A DNA stretch of 64,000 nucleotides from Thermoanaerobacter uzonensis DSM 18761. GTDB taxonomy: Bacteria > Bacillota > Thermoanaerobacteria > Thermoanaerobacterales > Thermoanaerobacteraceae. The notes under the pieces were generated by a model. That model made no database searches and was not told the DNA's origin. It saw nothing but the letters and a program-made list of their open reading frames with translations. Below are positions 1 to 9,485 of this stretch, piece by piece (position 1 is the first letter of the stretch; each line of letters opens with the position of its first letter). The stretch spans positions 113,938-177,937 of the forward strand of contig NZ_FQUR01000011.1 of the NCBI RefSeq assembly GCF_900129115.1, in the 5' to 3' direction. The translations under genes were made by a program, and so were the position numbers.

Positions 1-2
1 GT

Positions 3-2732
3 TATCCTTTGATAATAAGGCCTGCATATACACTCGGAGGTACAGGCGGTGGTATAGCCAACAATGATGAGGAACTTATATCGATTGTAGATTTAGGCCT
101 TAAAAAAAGCATGGCTCAAGAAGTGCTTGTTGAAAAATCTCTGTACGGATGGAAAGAAATAGAGTTTGAGGTAATGAGAGATGCTGATGATAATTGTATT
201 ACTATTTGCAGCATGGAAAATTTTGATCCAGTAGGAGTTCATACAGGAGATAGTATAGTTGTAGCGCCAGTGCAAACTTTGTCAGATTACGAATATCAAA
301 TGTTAAGAAGTGCAAGCATTAAAATAATCAAGGCTTTAGAAATTGAGGGAGGATGTAATATCCAATTTGCTTTAGATCCCCAAAGCCACAAATACTATGT
401 TATAGAAGTAAACCCAAGGGTTAGTCGTTCAAGTGCACTGGCATCAAAAGCAACGGGATATCCTATTGCAAAGATTGCTGCAAAAATTGCAATAGGGCTT
501 AGACTTGATGAAATAAAAAATCCTGTAACAGGTAAAACTACTGCATTTTTTGAACCTGCACTGGATTATGTTGTGACAAAAATACCGAGATGGCCTTTTG
601 ACAAATTTTATACTACTGATAGAAAAATAGGTACACAGATGAAGGCGACAGGAGAAGTAATGGCAATAGAAAGGTCTTTTGAAGCCTCCCTTTTGAAGGC
701 CGTAAGGTCATTAGAGATAAAAGCTTACGGCCTTCAATTAAACAATATAAAAGGCATGAAAACAGAAGAAATACTAAAGAGCATATCAGTGCCTAATGAC
801 ATGAGACTATTTTATATAGCAGAAGCTCTTCGCCGCGATATAGACATTGATTATATTAATGACGTTACAAAAATAGACAAATGGTTTTTGAACAAGCTTT
901 TAAATATTATAAATATGGAGAGGGAAATAGAGAAAAATGAGTTAAGGGAAGAGATTCTTAAAAAAGCAAAGAGAATGGGATTTTCAGACAGAGAAATTGC
1001 AACAATAAAGGGAATTAAAGAAGAAGATGTGAGAGCCTTAAGAAAAGAATATAGCATATATCCTTCCTATAAAATGGTAGATACTTGTGCAGCGGAATTT
1101 GAATCAGTTACACAATATATATATTCAACTTATGGCGAAGAAGACGAAGTTGAGATCCATGACATACCAAAAGTAATTGTAATAGGTTCTGGTCCTATAA
1201 GAATTGGTCAGGGAATTGAGTTTGATTACTGTTCTGTTAAAGCCTTGTGGGCTTTAAGAGAAGCTGGAATTAAATCTATCATAATAAACAACAACCCTGA
1301 AACTGTCAGCACAGACTTTGACACGGGAGACAGGTTGTACTTTGAGCCTATTACATTGGAGGATGTTTTAAACATATATGAAAAAGAAAAGCCACTTGGT
1401 GTAATGGTAATGTTTGGCGGCCAGACAGCAATTAATCTTACAGAAGAGTTAGTTAAAAATGCAGTGAAAATAATAGGTACATCCCATGAAAGCATTGATA
1501 TAAGTGAAGATAGAGAAAAATTCTCAAAACTTTTAAAAGTGCTAAACATTAATCAACCTAAAGGTGAATATGCATTAACAGTAGGAGATGCAAAAGATAT
1601 AGCCTTAAAACTTGGTTTTCCACTTCTTGTAAGGCCATCCTATGTTATAGGCGGTCAGTCCATGGAAAAAGTTAACACACTTCAAGAGATAATCGACTAT
1701 GTTTCAAATGCAACCCAAGTATCTCCCGGCAAACCTGTTTTAATAGATAAATATATAGATGGAAGAGAAGTAGAAGTTGATGCAGTTTCAGATGGCGAGT
1801 GTGTATTAATACCCGGAATAATGGAACACATAGAAAGAGCTGGAGTGCATTCAGGAGATAGTTTTTCAATATATCCTGCAAGAAGTTTGTCTGAACGGGA
1901 GATAAACACTATTATCGAATACACAGAAAAGATTTCAAAAGCTTTAAATGTAAAGGGACTTATAAATATTCAATTTGCAGTAAAAGAAGGTACTGTATAT
2001 GTGTTAGAAGTAAATCCTAGAGCTTCGCGTACGGTACCTATTATGAGCAAAGCAACAGGTGTACCTATGGTGAAACTGGCGGTAGAAGTGGCTTTAGGCA
2101 AAAAGCTAAAAGAGTTAGGTTATAAAGGCGGTTTATGGCCGCAGACCCCATATACGGTTGTAAAAGCTCCTGTATTTTCCATGGAAAAATTGACAGATGT
2201 TGAAGTTTCATTAAGTCCTGAAATGAAATCAACAGGAGAAATAATGGGTATAGATTTAACTTATGAAGGAGCACTTTACAAAGCTTTAGAAGGAGCAGGC
2301 CTTAAAATACCTAAAAAAGGGAAAATACTTCTTTCAATAGCGGAAAGAGATTTTCAAGAAGCGGTATCTTTAGTAGAAAAATTGCAGGGCTTAGGGTATG
2401 AAATATATGCCACATACAGGACGGGGAAGTATTTGAGTTTGATTGGTATTCATGTAAATATTATGTCTTTAGATCATGCAATAAAATTGCTGAAGGATGG
2501 ATATTTTGACGCTGTAGTAAATACACCGACAAAAGGCAAAAAACCTGATAATACGGGATTTAAGTTAAGAAGAACAGCAGTAGAATACAGAATTCCTCTT
2601 TTTACATCTATAGATACTATAAAAGCGGCATTAAATGCTGTGTCAAAGGTAAATATGAATGGCTTGTCCATTTTATCTGTAAATGAATATCAAGAAATAC
2701 AAAAGGATAATGTCAAAAATTTAGTTTTATAA
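3..2732 (+). CDS. carB: Carbamoyl-phosphate synthase large subunit, 5' part missing
   Basis: Makes carbamoyl phosphate from bicarbonate, ammonia (from the glutaminase subunit) and two ATP, feeding arginine and pyrimidine synthesis. The reading frame is open at the left edge and enters inside the first ATP-grasp domain ([14 protein letters not shown], the glycine-rich ATP loop). The second ATP-grasp half repeats the pattern ([15 protein letters not shown] near 1630), and the C-terminal MGS-like regulatory domain covers roughly the last 130 codons. About 165 N-terminal residues lie outside the window by comparison with the usual ~1070-residue length. It is followed 13 bp later by argG, so this is an arginine-type carB in an operon with argG and argH. 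The product is certain; only the start is unseen. Confidence 0.97.
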   Translation, partial: YPLIIRPAYTLGGTGGGIANNDEELISIVDLGLKKSMAQEVLVEKSLYGWKEIEFEVMRDADDNCITICSMENFDPVGVHTGDSIVVAPVQTLSDYEYQMLRSASIKIIKALEIEGGCNIQFALDPQSHKYYVIEVNPRVSRSSALASKATGYPIAKIAAKIAIGLRLDEIKNPVTGKTTAFFEPALDYVVTKIPRWPFDKFYTTDRKIGTQMKATGEVMAIERSFEASLLKAVRSLEIKAYGLQLNNIKGMKTEEILKSISVPNDMRLFYIAEALRRDIDIDYINDVTKIDKWFLNKLLNIINMEREIEKNELREEILKKAKRMGFSDREIATIKGIKEEDVRALRKEYSIYPSYKMVDTCAAEFESVTQYIYSTYGEEDEVEIHDIPKVIVIGSGPIRIGQGIEFDYCSVKALWALREAGIKSIIINNNPETVSTDFDTGDRLYFEPITLEDVLNIYEKEKPLGVMVMFGGQTAINLTEELVKNAVKIIGTSHESIDISEDREKFSKLLKVLNINQPKGEYALTVGDAKDIALKLGFPLLVRPSYVIGGQSMEKVNTLQEIIDYVSNATQVSPGKPVLIDKYIDGREVEVDAVSDGECVLIPGIMEHIERAGVHSGDSFSIYPARSLSEREINTIIEYTEKISKALNVKGLINIQFAVKEGTVYVLEVNPRASRTVPIMSKATGVPMVKLAVEVALGKKLKELGYKGGLWPQTPYTVVKAPVFSMEKLTDVEVSLSPEMKSTGEIMGIDLTYEGALYKALEGAGLKIPKKGKILLSIAERDFQEAVSLVEKLQGLGYEIYATYRTGKYLSLIGIHVNIMSLDHAIKLLKDGYFDAVVNTPTKGKKPDNTGFKLRRTAVEYRIPLFTSIDTIKAALNAVSKVNMNGLSILSVNEYQEIQKDNVKNLVL

Positions 2733-2745
2733 GGAGTGTTTAAAA

Positions 2746-3978
2746 ATGTTAAAAGGCGAAAAAGTGGTACTTGCTTATTCAGGAGGACTTGATACATCAG
2801 TAATTATACCATGGCTTAAAGAAAACTATGAATGTGAGATAATAGCGGCTTGTATTGATGTAGGACAGGGAGGAGAAATTAAATATATAAAAGACAAGGC
2901 TTTAGCGAGTGGTGCCAGCAAAGTATATATTGAAGACGTAAAAGAAGAATTTGTAAAAGATTATATATTTCCTACTTTAAAGGCTGGTGCTGTTTATGAA
3001 GGGAAATACCTTTTAGGCACTTCTATGGCGAGGCCTTTAATTGCCAAAAAACTTGTGGAAATTGCCCACAAAGAGGGTGCAAAGGCAATAGCTCATGGTG
3101 CAACAGGAAAAGGCAATGACCAGGTGAGATTTGAGGTATCAATACATGCTCTTGACCCTTCAATAAAAATCATAGCCCCGTGGAGGATATGGGATTTAAA
3201 ATCAAGGGAAGATGAAATAGACTATGCAAAAAAGAAGGGGATACCGATCCCTGTTACTAAAGAAAAAATATATAGTGTAGACAATAACTTGTGGCATGTA
3301 AGCCATGAAGGAGGAGACCTTGAAGACCCATGGAATGAGCCTAAAAGTGACCTTTACGATATAATCACTCCACCTGACAAAGCCCCAGATAAGCCAGAAT
3401 ATGTGCTTATAGAATTTGAAAAGGGCATACCTGTGAAAGTAAACGGCAAAGCCTTAGAACCTGTCAAATTAATAGAAGAATTAAACGTAATTGCAGGAAA
3501 AAACGGCGTAGGGATAGCCGATCTTGTGGAAAATAGACTTGTAGGAATGAAGTCTCGCGGTGTTTATGAAACTCCTGCAGGGACATTGCTTTACACTGCT
3601 CATAAAGAACTTGAATATCTTGTGCTTGATAAGGAAACAATGAGGTTTAAGGATTTGGTTTCACAGAAATATGCAGACCTTGTTTACAACGGTTTGTGGT
3701 TTTCACCACTTAAAGCCGCGCTAGACGCTTTTGTAGAGGAAACGCAAAAAAATGTAACAGGTGTTGTAAGACTAAAGCTTTATAAAGGAAATGTCATAAA
3801 CGCCGGAGTAAAATCTTCTTATTCTCTTTACAATGAAGAATTTGTGACTTTTGGTAAAGATGATGTTTACAACCAAAAAGACGCAGAGGGATTTATAAAC
3901 CTCTTTGGGCTTTCTTTAAAAATTAAGGCTTTGATGGAAATGGGAAGGAAGGATATGGATGAAGCTGTGGGGAGGTAG
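2746..3978 (+). CDS. argG: Argininosuccinate synthase
   Basis: Joins citrulline and aspartate with ATP to give argininosuccinate, the penultimate step of arginine synthesis, in the cytosol. The 410-residue length is typical. The N-terminal PP-loop SGGLDTS lies at residues 12-18, and the family block [12 protein letters not shown] is near residue 120. The ATG follows AAGGAG with good spacing, 13 bp after carB. Its last 20 bases overlap the start of argH in another frame, which suggests translational coupling. No promoter or ARG box was recognised in the short gap, so transcription probably comes from upstream. Confidence 0.97.
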   Translation: MLKGEKVVLAYSGGLDTSVIIPWLKENYECEIIAACIDVGQGGEIKYIKDKALASGASKVYIEDVKEEFVKDYIFPTLKAGAVYEGKYLLGTSMARPLIAKKLVEIAHKEGAKAIAHGATGKGNDQVRFEVSIHALDPSIKIIAPWRIWDLKSREDEIDYAKKKGIPIPVTKEKIYSVDNNLWHVSHEGGDLEDPWNEPKSDLYDIITPPDKAPDKPEYVLIEFEKGIPVKVNGKALEPVKLIEELNVIAGKNGVGIADLVENRLVGMKSRGVYETPAGTLLYTAHKELEYLVLDKETMRFKDLVSQKYADLVYNGLWFSPLKAALDAFVEETQKNVTGVVRLKLYKGNVINAGVKSSYSLYNEEFVTFGKDDVYNQKDAEGFINLFGLSLKIKALMEMGRKDMDEAVGR

Positions 3979-5278
3979 GTTTAAAAGCGAGACGGACAAA
4001 CTAATGGAGGAGTTTAATTCCTCCATTTCTTTTGATATTAGGCTTTTAAAGCATGACATATTAGGCTCAATTGCCCATGCAAAAGGACTTTATAAAGCTG
4101 GAGTGCTGACAGAAGATGAACTCAATTTAATAGAAAAAGGGTTAAAGGAAATTCTTGATGAAACCAATGTTGGAGAGATACCAAATGATGAAGATGTTCA
4201 TTCTTATGTTGAAAGGCTTTTAACTGAGAAAATAGGTGATACAGGGCGCAAACTTCACACAGGAAGAAGTAGAAATGACCAAGTTGCGACAGATGAAAGG
4301 CTTTATTTAAGAGATGAGATAGACAAAATAAAAGAGGATTTAACAAAACTTATAGATACCTTAAATGAAATGGCTGGAACTTATAAAGAAGCGATTATGC
4401 CGGGATATACGCATCTGCAAAGGGCACAGCCTGTGACTTTTGGACATCATCTTCTTGCCTATGTTGAAATGTTTAAAAGAGATTTATCAAGGCTTGAGGA
4501 TATGGTGAAAAGAGTCAACGTAATGCCTTTGGGCTCTGGTGCACTTGCGGGTACCACCTTCGATATCGATAGAAAATACGTGGCATCTCTTTTAGGGTTC
4601 GATGATATAACTTTAAACAGCATGGATGGTGTAAGCGATAGAGACTTTGTAATAGAATTTTTAAGCTTTGCCTCTATAACAATGATGCATTTAAGTAGGT
4701 TCTCAGAAGAATTAATTTTGTGGTCGACCAAAGAATTTGATTTTATTGAGATGGATGATAGATTTTCAACAGGAAGCAGTATGATGCCACAAAAGAAAAA
4801 TCCCGATGCAGCAGAACTTATAAGGGGCAAAACCGGCAGGGTTTACGGCGATTTGATTACAATACTTACTGTGATGAAAGGACTTCCTCTTGCATATAAC
4901 AAAGACATGCAGGAGGATAAAGAGGCTTTGTTTGATGGAATAGATACTTTAAAAATGTCTTTAAGAGTTTTTACAGAAATGATAAAGACAATTAAAGTAA
5001 AGACTGAGAAGATGGAAAAAGCTGCAAAATATGGTTACATGAATGCTACAGATTTTGCAGACTATCTTGTACAAAAAGGTATTCCTTTTAGGATCGCCCA
5101 TGAAATTGCAGGCAAAGTTGTCTTATATGCGATAGAACGAAACTTAGCAATTGAAGATTTATCACTTGAAGAACTTAAAAAATTCAGCGATGTAATAGAA
5201 AAAGATGTATATGGGGCGATAGATCTTAAAAACACATTAAAAAAGAAAAAGACAATAGGTTCACCGAATATATTGTAA
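3959..5278 (+). CDS. argH: Argininosuccinate lyase
   Basis: Splits argininosuccinate into arginine and fumarate, the last step of arginine synthesis. The start MKLWGGRF is the classical N-terminus of the family, and the fumarase/aspartase superfamily signature ([11 protein letters not shown]) lies near residue 272. It is 439 residues, slightly short at the C-terminus compared with many ~460-residue homologues, but the stop is immediately followed by a strong terminator, so it looks complete. It overlaps argG by 20 bp and ends the carB-argG-argH transcription unit. Confidence 0.96.
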   Translation: MKLWGGRFKSETDKLMEEFNSSISFDIRLLKHDILGSIAHAKGLYKAGVLTEDELNLIEKGLKEILDETNVGEIPNDEDVHSYVERLLTEKIGDTGRKLHTGRSRNDQVATDERLYLRDEIDKIKEDLTKLIDTLNEMAGTYKEAIMPGYTHLQRAQPVTFGHHLLAYVEMFKRDLSRLEDMVKRVNVMPLGSGALAGTTFDIDRKYVASLLGFDDITLNSMDGVSDRDFVIEFLSFASITMMHLSRFSEELILWSTKEFDFIEMDDRFSTGSSMMPQKKNPDAAELIRGKTGRVYGDLITILTVMKGLPLAYNKDMQEDKEALFDGIDTLKMSLRVFTEMIKTIKVKTEKMEKAAKYGYMNATDFADYLVQKGIPFRIAHEIAGKVVLYAIERNLAIEDLSLEELKKFSDVIEKDVYGAIDLKNTLKKKKTIGSPNIL

Positions 5279-5314
5279 AAAGCCTATGCGGAAGACTTGT
5301 GCATAGGCTTTTTA
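5278..5314 (+). terminator. Intrinsic terminator of the arg operon
   Basis: Perfect 12-bp arms AAAAGCCTATGC (5278-5289) and GCATAGGCTTTT (5301-5312) enclose an 11-base loop and run into a T stretch. The hairpin begins in the argH stop codon. Confidence 0.85.
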
Positions 5315-5430
5315 CTGTATATTCAATAAAGTTTGATTTTCTATTCATATTTTTTTACACTGATTTTGGAACTAAGAATCTCAATATATATAGTATACAT
5401 GTTTGGTAACATTATAAAGTGTGAAAATAA

Positions 5431-5492
5431 AGATTAGAGGGAACACAATTTAAAAATCCTCCCTTATTTTTAAATTGTGTTCCCTCTAATCT
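5431..5492. repeat. 27-bp perfect inverted repeat with 8-base loop
   Basis: The arm 5431-5457 is the exact reverse complement of 5466-5492, with CCTCCCTT between. The arms carry AGAGGGAACACAATTT and its complement. There is no T tract after either arm, so it is not a standard terminator. GTGAAAAT occurs on both sides (5421-5428 and 5497-5504), which could be a short target duplication. The rest of the gap 5314-5649 is AT-rich, with no gene seen. It may be a tiny mobile palindrome or an mRNA-stability hairpin. Confidence 0.7.
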
Positions 5493-5685
5493 TATAGTGA
5501 AAATTTTAACTTAAATATTTTACATGAGATATTTTATCATACAATTTATTTTAAAACAAGTTAAAATTGTAATTATTTAATTCATTTGTATTGAAAAATA
5601 AAAATTTACATGGTAAAATGTACTTAAAACAAAGGCAGGAGGTATAGTTGTAAACAAAAAACATTTTATAATTTTAATTACATTA

Positions 5686-7194
5686 TTGTTATTAATTACT
5701 AGATGCTGGCCTCAAAACATATTTAACCAAAAAGATTTTACGATAAAACAAAGTGTTGAAGAATTTTCTTCAGATAAATATAAAGGAAGGCTTGCAGGTA
5801 CGGAAGAAAATAATAATGTGGCAAAATTAATTGAATCAATATTTAAAGAGTTAGGCATAGAGCCATATGACGGCATTAATTATTTATATGAATATAAACA
5901 ACCTGTATTTGATGAGAAAAAGCAGGTACATGTTATGAATGTAAAATTTAAAGATGGCAACAAAAAGGAACTATTATACGGAATAGATTATCTTGAAAAC
6001 AATCCCGTAAACGATATTATGTTAAACTGCTCTATAACGTTTGATATAAATGACCCTTTTTTAAAAGAAAAAGCGGTTGTTCTGGAGGATAGAAAAAATA
6101 TTGCGAAAGTTTATGGTGTAGCTAAGTTGGTTTTAATAAAGAAAAATAATTTTACAAAGAATGTAAGAACAAAAGAAACTATACCTTTAATTCAAATTAG
6201 TAAAAAGGCATATGATTTATTAAAGTTAAATCCTGATGCAGAATTATTGTATGAAATCAAATTACAACAAGAGATAAAAACGGTTTATAACGTTGTTGGG
6301 AAAATAGGAGGCAGTAACAAAAATAACGCATTAGTTTTATCTGCCCATTTTGACCATGTAGGTACAACTGGAAATAATATTTATCCGGGCGCTGCCGATA
6401 ATTCAACAGGACTTGCGGTTTTATTGGACTTATCCAAAAAATTAAAGGAATATACTGATAAAAATAAATTGGATTTTGATATAGTTTTTTGCGCATTTAA
6501 CGGTGAAGAATATGGACGTTTTGGAAGCAAGTCTTTTGTTCAGCTATTAAAAAAAGATTATAAAAATATTTATAATATAAATATTGACAGTATAGGAATT
6601 AAAAACGGTGGAGTTATAGCTGTTGCAGGTGATAAAAATGTAAGTGGACCATTAATGCAGATATTGAATGAATATTTAAGTGAAAATAATTTTAAAAGTA
6701 AAATGTCAGTGGAATATGAGAGTGACCACTTATCATTTTCAGAAGAGAATATAAAATCTGTAAATATAGGTCAGGAGAATGTGGAAGTGTTACATACGAC
6801 AAAAGATACAATTGATAAAATTGATTTTAAATATTTGGAGAATTTGAGTGATGTAGTATATCAATTTATAATCAAAGAGGGTACAAAAATATTTGGAATA
6901 AAAGATGACACAAAAGATGTGTCTTTAAGTGAAGAAGAAAAGAAAATAGATTACATAATTGAAAAAGAGAGACAAAACTTAGATTTTGGGCAATATAAGT
7001 TAACTGAAATAGATGGTAAGAAGTATTTGGTAAAAAAATTCGATAAGGAATTTTCAGATATTAAAAGCTTTCAAGAAATTTATGGAAAAACTGATTTGCC
7101 TATCAATATTGGTGAATATGAACTTGCAATTTTGGGACAAGCTAATATCCTTAATTTTTTGCCATCTAAACTTGAGCTTACACAGATGCTGTAA
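5686..7194 (+). CDS. Secreted or lipoprotein M28-family zinc peptidase, chimeric C-terminus
   Basis: Probable surface aminopeptidase or carboxypeptidase of family M28. The zinc-site motifs are present in order: HFDHVG near residue 223, GAADNSTG about 12 residues later, NGEEYGRFGS near 270, NIDSIG, and a late SDHLSF. The frame begins earlier than the usable TTG at 5686: an ideal AGGAGG (5637-5642) points to codon GTA at 5650, giving VNKKHFIILITLLLLITRC, a clear signal peptide with a lipobox-like LITRC. No ATG, GTG or TTG exists there, so either GTG has mutated to GTA or an unusual start is used. The last ~22 residues come from a stray copy of antisense clc DNA (7126-7190), so the natural C-terminus is lost. 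Possibly a decaying gene. Confidence 0.7.
   Translation: MLLITRCWPQNIFNQKDFTIKQSVEEFSSDKYKGRLAGTEENNNVAKLIESIFKELGIEPYDGINYLYEYKQPVFDEKKQVHVMNVKFKDGNKKELLYGIDYLENNPVNDIMLNCSITFDINDPFLKEKAVVLEDRKNIAKVYGVAKLVLIKKNNFTKNVRTKETIPLIQISKKAYDLLKLNPDAELLYEIKLQQEIKTVYNVVGKIGGSNKNNALVLSAHFDHVGTTGNNIYPGAADNSTGLAVLLDLSKKLKEYTDKNKLDFDIVFCAFNGEEYGRFGSKSFVQLLKKDYKNIYNINIDSIGIKNGGVIAVAGDKNVSGPLMQILNEYLSENNFKSKMSVEYESDHLSFSEENIKSVNIGQENVEVLHTTKDTIDKIDFKYLENLSDVVYQFIIKEGTKIFGIKDDTKDVSLSEEEKKIDYIIEKERQNLDFGQYKLTEIDGKKYLVKKFDKEFSDIKSFQEIYGKTDLPINIGEYELAILGQANILNFLPSKLELTQML
7126..7190 (-). pseudogene. Stray fragment of the clc channel gene 3' region
   Basis: These ~64 bases closely match 9633-9697 in the same orientation, with a one-base deletion and a few substitutions. 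The copy at 9633-9697 codes on the minus strand for part of the TrkA-C domain of the chloride channel. The fragment here is non-functional as channel sequence, but it now provides the end of the M28 peptidase frame. Confidence 0.7.
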
Positions 7195-7330
7195 TTTACG
7201 GCATACTGGCGGTGAGTTTTCTAAATGGCATATACCTTCCTTTAATATTTAAATTTGGACATGGTTTTTCTGGAATTATGTACATTATTTTGATTTTTGG
7301 ATTTTCTTATGGCATATCTTATGTTATAAG
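7188..7330 (+). pseudogene. Remnant of a membrane protein, perhaps an ABC-2-type permease
   Basis: The frame reads ILAVSFLNGIYLPLIFKFG followed by a hydrophobic stretch, resembling the C-terminal membrane part of ABC-2-type permeases. It has no start or ribosome site and the frame is lost soon after. A GTG at 7212 opens 60 codons, but I do not believe it is a gene. The family assignment is by eye only. Confidence 0.4.
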
Positions 7331-7663
7331 ACTTTGCTTGGCTTTCTTTACTTCTTGTATGATTTCCAATCTTACACCTCCTATTTTTCGATGAGATGAG
7401 TCATCCGGATGACCTTCTTACTTTATAGATGATTGTGGAAAGAGTTTGGTTTTCGGATAAGATTATATCTTGTTGGATAAGTGATTGTTTTTAGAAGAAT
7501 AGAAGTATACCTATGTACTTTATACTAAGGATACTAGGGAAGGAACAATTTACTCTGTAACCATTTTGTAACCAAAACTTAATAATTTTTTAATAAATTT
7601 TAACATTTAAAAAGTTATAATGAAATAAAAGAGGAAGATAGTATTGAAAGGAGATGAAAAGCA
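7331..7663. other. Non-coding gap with gene scraps
   Basis: On the minus strand an AGGAGGTG followed by TTG (about 7350-7390) opens a frame reading MEIIQEVKKAKQSLIT that then stops, like the first codons of a deleted gene. A perfect 12-bp palindrome TCATCCGGATGA sits at about 7399-7410. The end near 7560-7660 is very AT-rich and should hold the promoter of the next gene. Nothing else is supportable. Confidence 0.5.
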
Positions 7664-8713
7664 TTGAAAAAAGTTCTTATAGTTTTATGGTTATTAATCA
7701 TTTCCATTGCATTTTCTTCTTGTGGCATAAAGGCAAATACCAAAGTAAATGATGAGATAGATATAAACAAAGTTGTTTCACTTAAAGAAAAACAATTTCC
7801 TGTTGGCTTTGACCCTTATAAAAAGAAGGTATTGCTTGCGATATACGATGAAAACAATAAAATAAGTTTAGGATTTTATGATATTAAAAGTACAAAAACT
7901 GAGATTGTAGTAAAACCTGTAGATTACAGTAAAAATATAAAAAGTGCTGTTACAGATGGTAAATATATAGGCTGGGTTGAAGCATCAGATAATATGGGAA
8001 TGTGGGGAGATGACTGGAGAATATACATCAAAGATTTAAATACCCAAGATCTAAAAATGATTGCAAAAAGTAAATTTGGTGAAGATGATGTTTTAAATAA
8101 TCAGTTTAGTGTTGAACCACATTTATCCATTAACAACGGAAAGCTTGTATGGTCAACTTATGAATCAGATGGAGATAATAAGTCAAGTTCAATATTTTTA
8201 TATGATTTAAAAGAGAACAAACAGAAAATAATACAAACTTTAAAAGGGAATGATAATTATCATTTTAGTAGCCCTCACATATATGGAAATTATATAGTTT
8301 GGGATGAGTCAAAAATATCTGGACAAGAAGATATTGGCGGAGTGTATTTGTATAGTATTGCAGAAAATAAAACTTTAAAATTATCTGAGCAAGGTGCTTT
8401 TTCAAATATATGGGGAGACAATGTTGTGTGGGTAGAAAAAAATAAGAAAGCCATACTTTACAATATTAAAAGTAAAAAAAAGATAGAAATTCCAACATAC
8501 AGCAGTGAGGTGTGGGCTGTCTCCTTAAATAAAGACTATGTTACATGGTATAGTAATAACAGCAGCATGAAAGTTTATAATATCTTCAAAAATAAAACTC
8601 AACTTATAAATATTCCAATTATAAGCGGACCAACAATTTACTATGACATTCTAACCTGGGTACAAAATGAAGATGGTAAAGCAATACCAAAATTTTTATT
8701 GCTTTATAATTAA
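7664..8713 (+). CDS. Lipoprotein with a predicted beta-propeller repeat fold
   Basis: 349 residues. The N-terminus MKKVLIVLWLLIISIAFSSC is a lipoprotein signal peptide with lipobox FSSC. The body shows repeated blocks of about 45 residues with patterns such as DGKYIGWVEASD, NGKLVWSTYESDGD, YGNYIVWDES and WGDNVVWVEKN, typical of TolB/WD40-like beta-propellers. I recognise no catalytic motif. It probably acts on the outer face of the membrane as a binding or scaffold protein. Start TTG at 7664 follows GAAAGGAGATG. The next gene begins 30 bp later, so the two are probably co-transcribed. Confidence 0.75.
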   Translation: MKKVLIVLWLLIISIAFSSCGIKANTKVNDEIDINKVVSLKEKQFPVGFDPYKKKVLLAIYDENNKISLGFYDIKSTKTEIVVKPVDYSKNIKSAVTDGKYIGWVEASDNMGMWGDDWRIYIKDLNTQDLKMIAKSKFGEDDVLNNQFSVEPHLSINNGKLVWSTYESDGDNKSSSIFLYDLKENKQKIIQTLKGNDNYHFSSPHIYGNYIVWDESKISGQEDIGGVYLYSIAENKTLKLSEQGAFSNIWGDNVVWVEKNKKAILYNIKSKKKIEIPTYSSEVWAVSLNKDYVTWYSNNSSMKVYNIFKNKTQLINIPIISGPTIYYDILTWVQNEDGKAIPKFLLLYN

Positions 8714-8743
8714 GCTATTTTTTAATATAGGGAGGGGGAAATT

Positions 8744-9409
8744 ATGAGAAGGAGAAATTTAATACTTGTCTTTTTGTTCATCTTTTTAATTTTGCCTTTG
8801 ATATGGGTCATAATTAATCTTGAAGTCCCTGATAAGAAAAGTACTGAGCAAGTGAATTTGTCAAATTCTACAGAACAGAGCAATATTTATGAGGACCAGG
8901 AAAAGCTTCTGAAATTCTTATATGATAATAAAAAACGCATTCTTGAGAATAAAAAGGTGTTTTTAATAGATGTAACAGATGTGCTTCCTGTGGTAGAAGA
9001 GAAGGATATAAACAATTCTACAGTCCAGCCTGATTTAAATATTGTAAAATCAGAAAGACAGAAACAGTATGAGATAATTAAAAAAGTTTTGAGGGAAGCC
9101 GATTATTACCATCTGACTGGGAAAATCAGGGACAACACGGTATATTCTTATTTGAGCGATATAGTAAAAAAGGCCCTTTATAGCGATTATAAAGAAGAAG
9201 AGTATACCTATTATTACAAAGTGGAACCTGCTAATCCCGATGAAACTGTTCTCAGAGATAGGAAAGGATACTTTTACTATGTGTATGTTTTTACAGATTC
9301 TTACGAGGTCAACCCGGCGGACCCCTATGGAGATATTAAAAAATTGATAATGCTTGTAGAGAAAATAAAAGGTAAATGGGTGATTACAGAGCTTACGTAT
9401 AATAATTAA
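8744..9409 (+). CDS. Membrane-anchored protein of unknown function
   Basis: 221 residues. An N-terminal signal anchor (residues 6-27, LILVFLFIFLILPLIWVIIN) is followed by a low-complexity Ser/Thr/Asn linker and an exported domain of about 150 residues rich in Lys, Glu and Tyr. I do not recognise the family. A good ribosome site (GGGAGGGGG) precedes the ATG, and it follows the lipoprotein gene by 30 bp. Together they may form a small cell-surface operon. The C-terminal block with YYKVEPANPDETVLRDRKG may be a substrate- or peptidoglycan-facing domain; that is inference only. Confidence 0.65.
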   Translation: MRRRNLILVFLFIFLILPLIWVIINLEVPDKKSTEQVNLSNSTEQSNIYEDQEKLLKFLYDNKKRILENKKVFLIDVTDVLPVVEEKDINNSTVQPDLNIVKSERQKQYEIIKKVLREADYYHLTGKIRDNTVYSYLSDIVKKALYSDYKEEEYTYYYKVEPANPDETVLRDRKGYFYYVYVFTDSYEVNPADPYGDIKKLIMLVEKIKGKWVITELTYNN

Positions 9410-9420
9410 CAGAGTACAAA

Positions 9421-9466
9421 GGGGAGTTCTTCTTGTTTGAAAAATCAAACTAGAATAACTCTCCCC
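9421..9466. terminator. Bidirectional terminator-like hairpin between convergent genes
   Basis: Outer GGGGAG (9421-9426) and CTCCCC pair, and inner GTTTGA and TCAAAC enclose AAAA. The stem is long but imperfect. It lies between the stop codons of the rightward membrane protein and the leftward channel gene. Confidence 0.6.
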
Positions 9467-9485
9467 GTGTCTATTTAAGAGTTGT

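Noticed and set aside
7212..7394. 60-codon frame with GTG start
   Set aside because: It begins inside a membrane-protein remnant, has no ribosome site and the end is unrelated sequence; treated as pseudogene material.
9050..9448. 132-codon minus-strand frame
   Set aside because: Entirely antisense to the membrane-anchored protein gene 8744-9409, which has the ribosome site and signal anchor.
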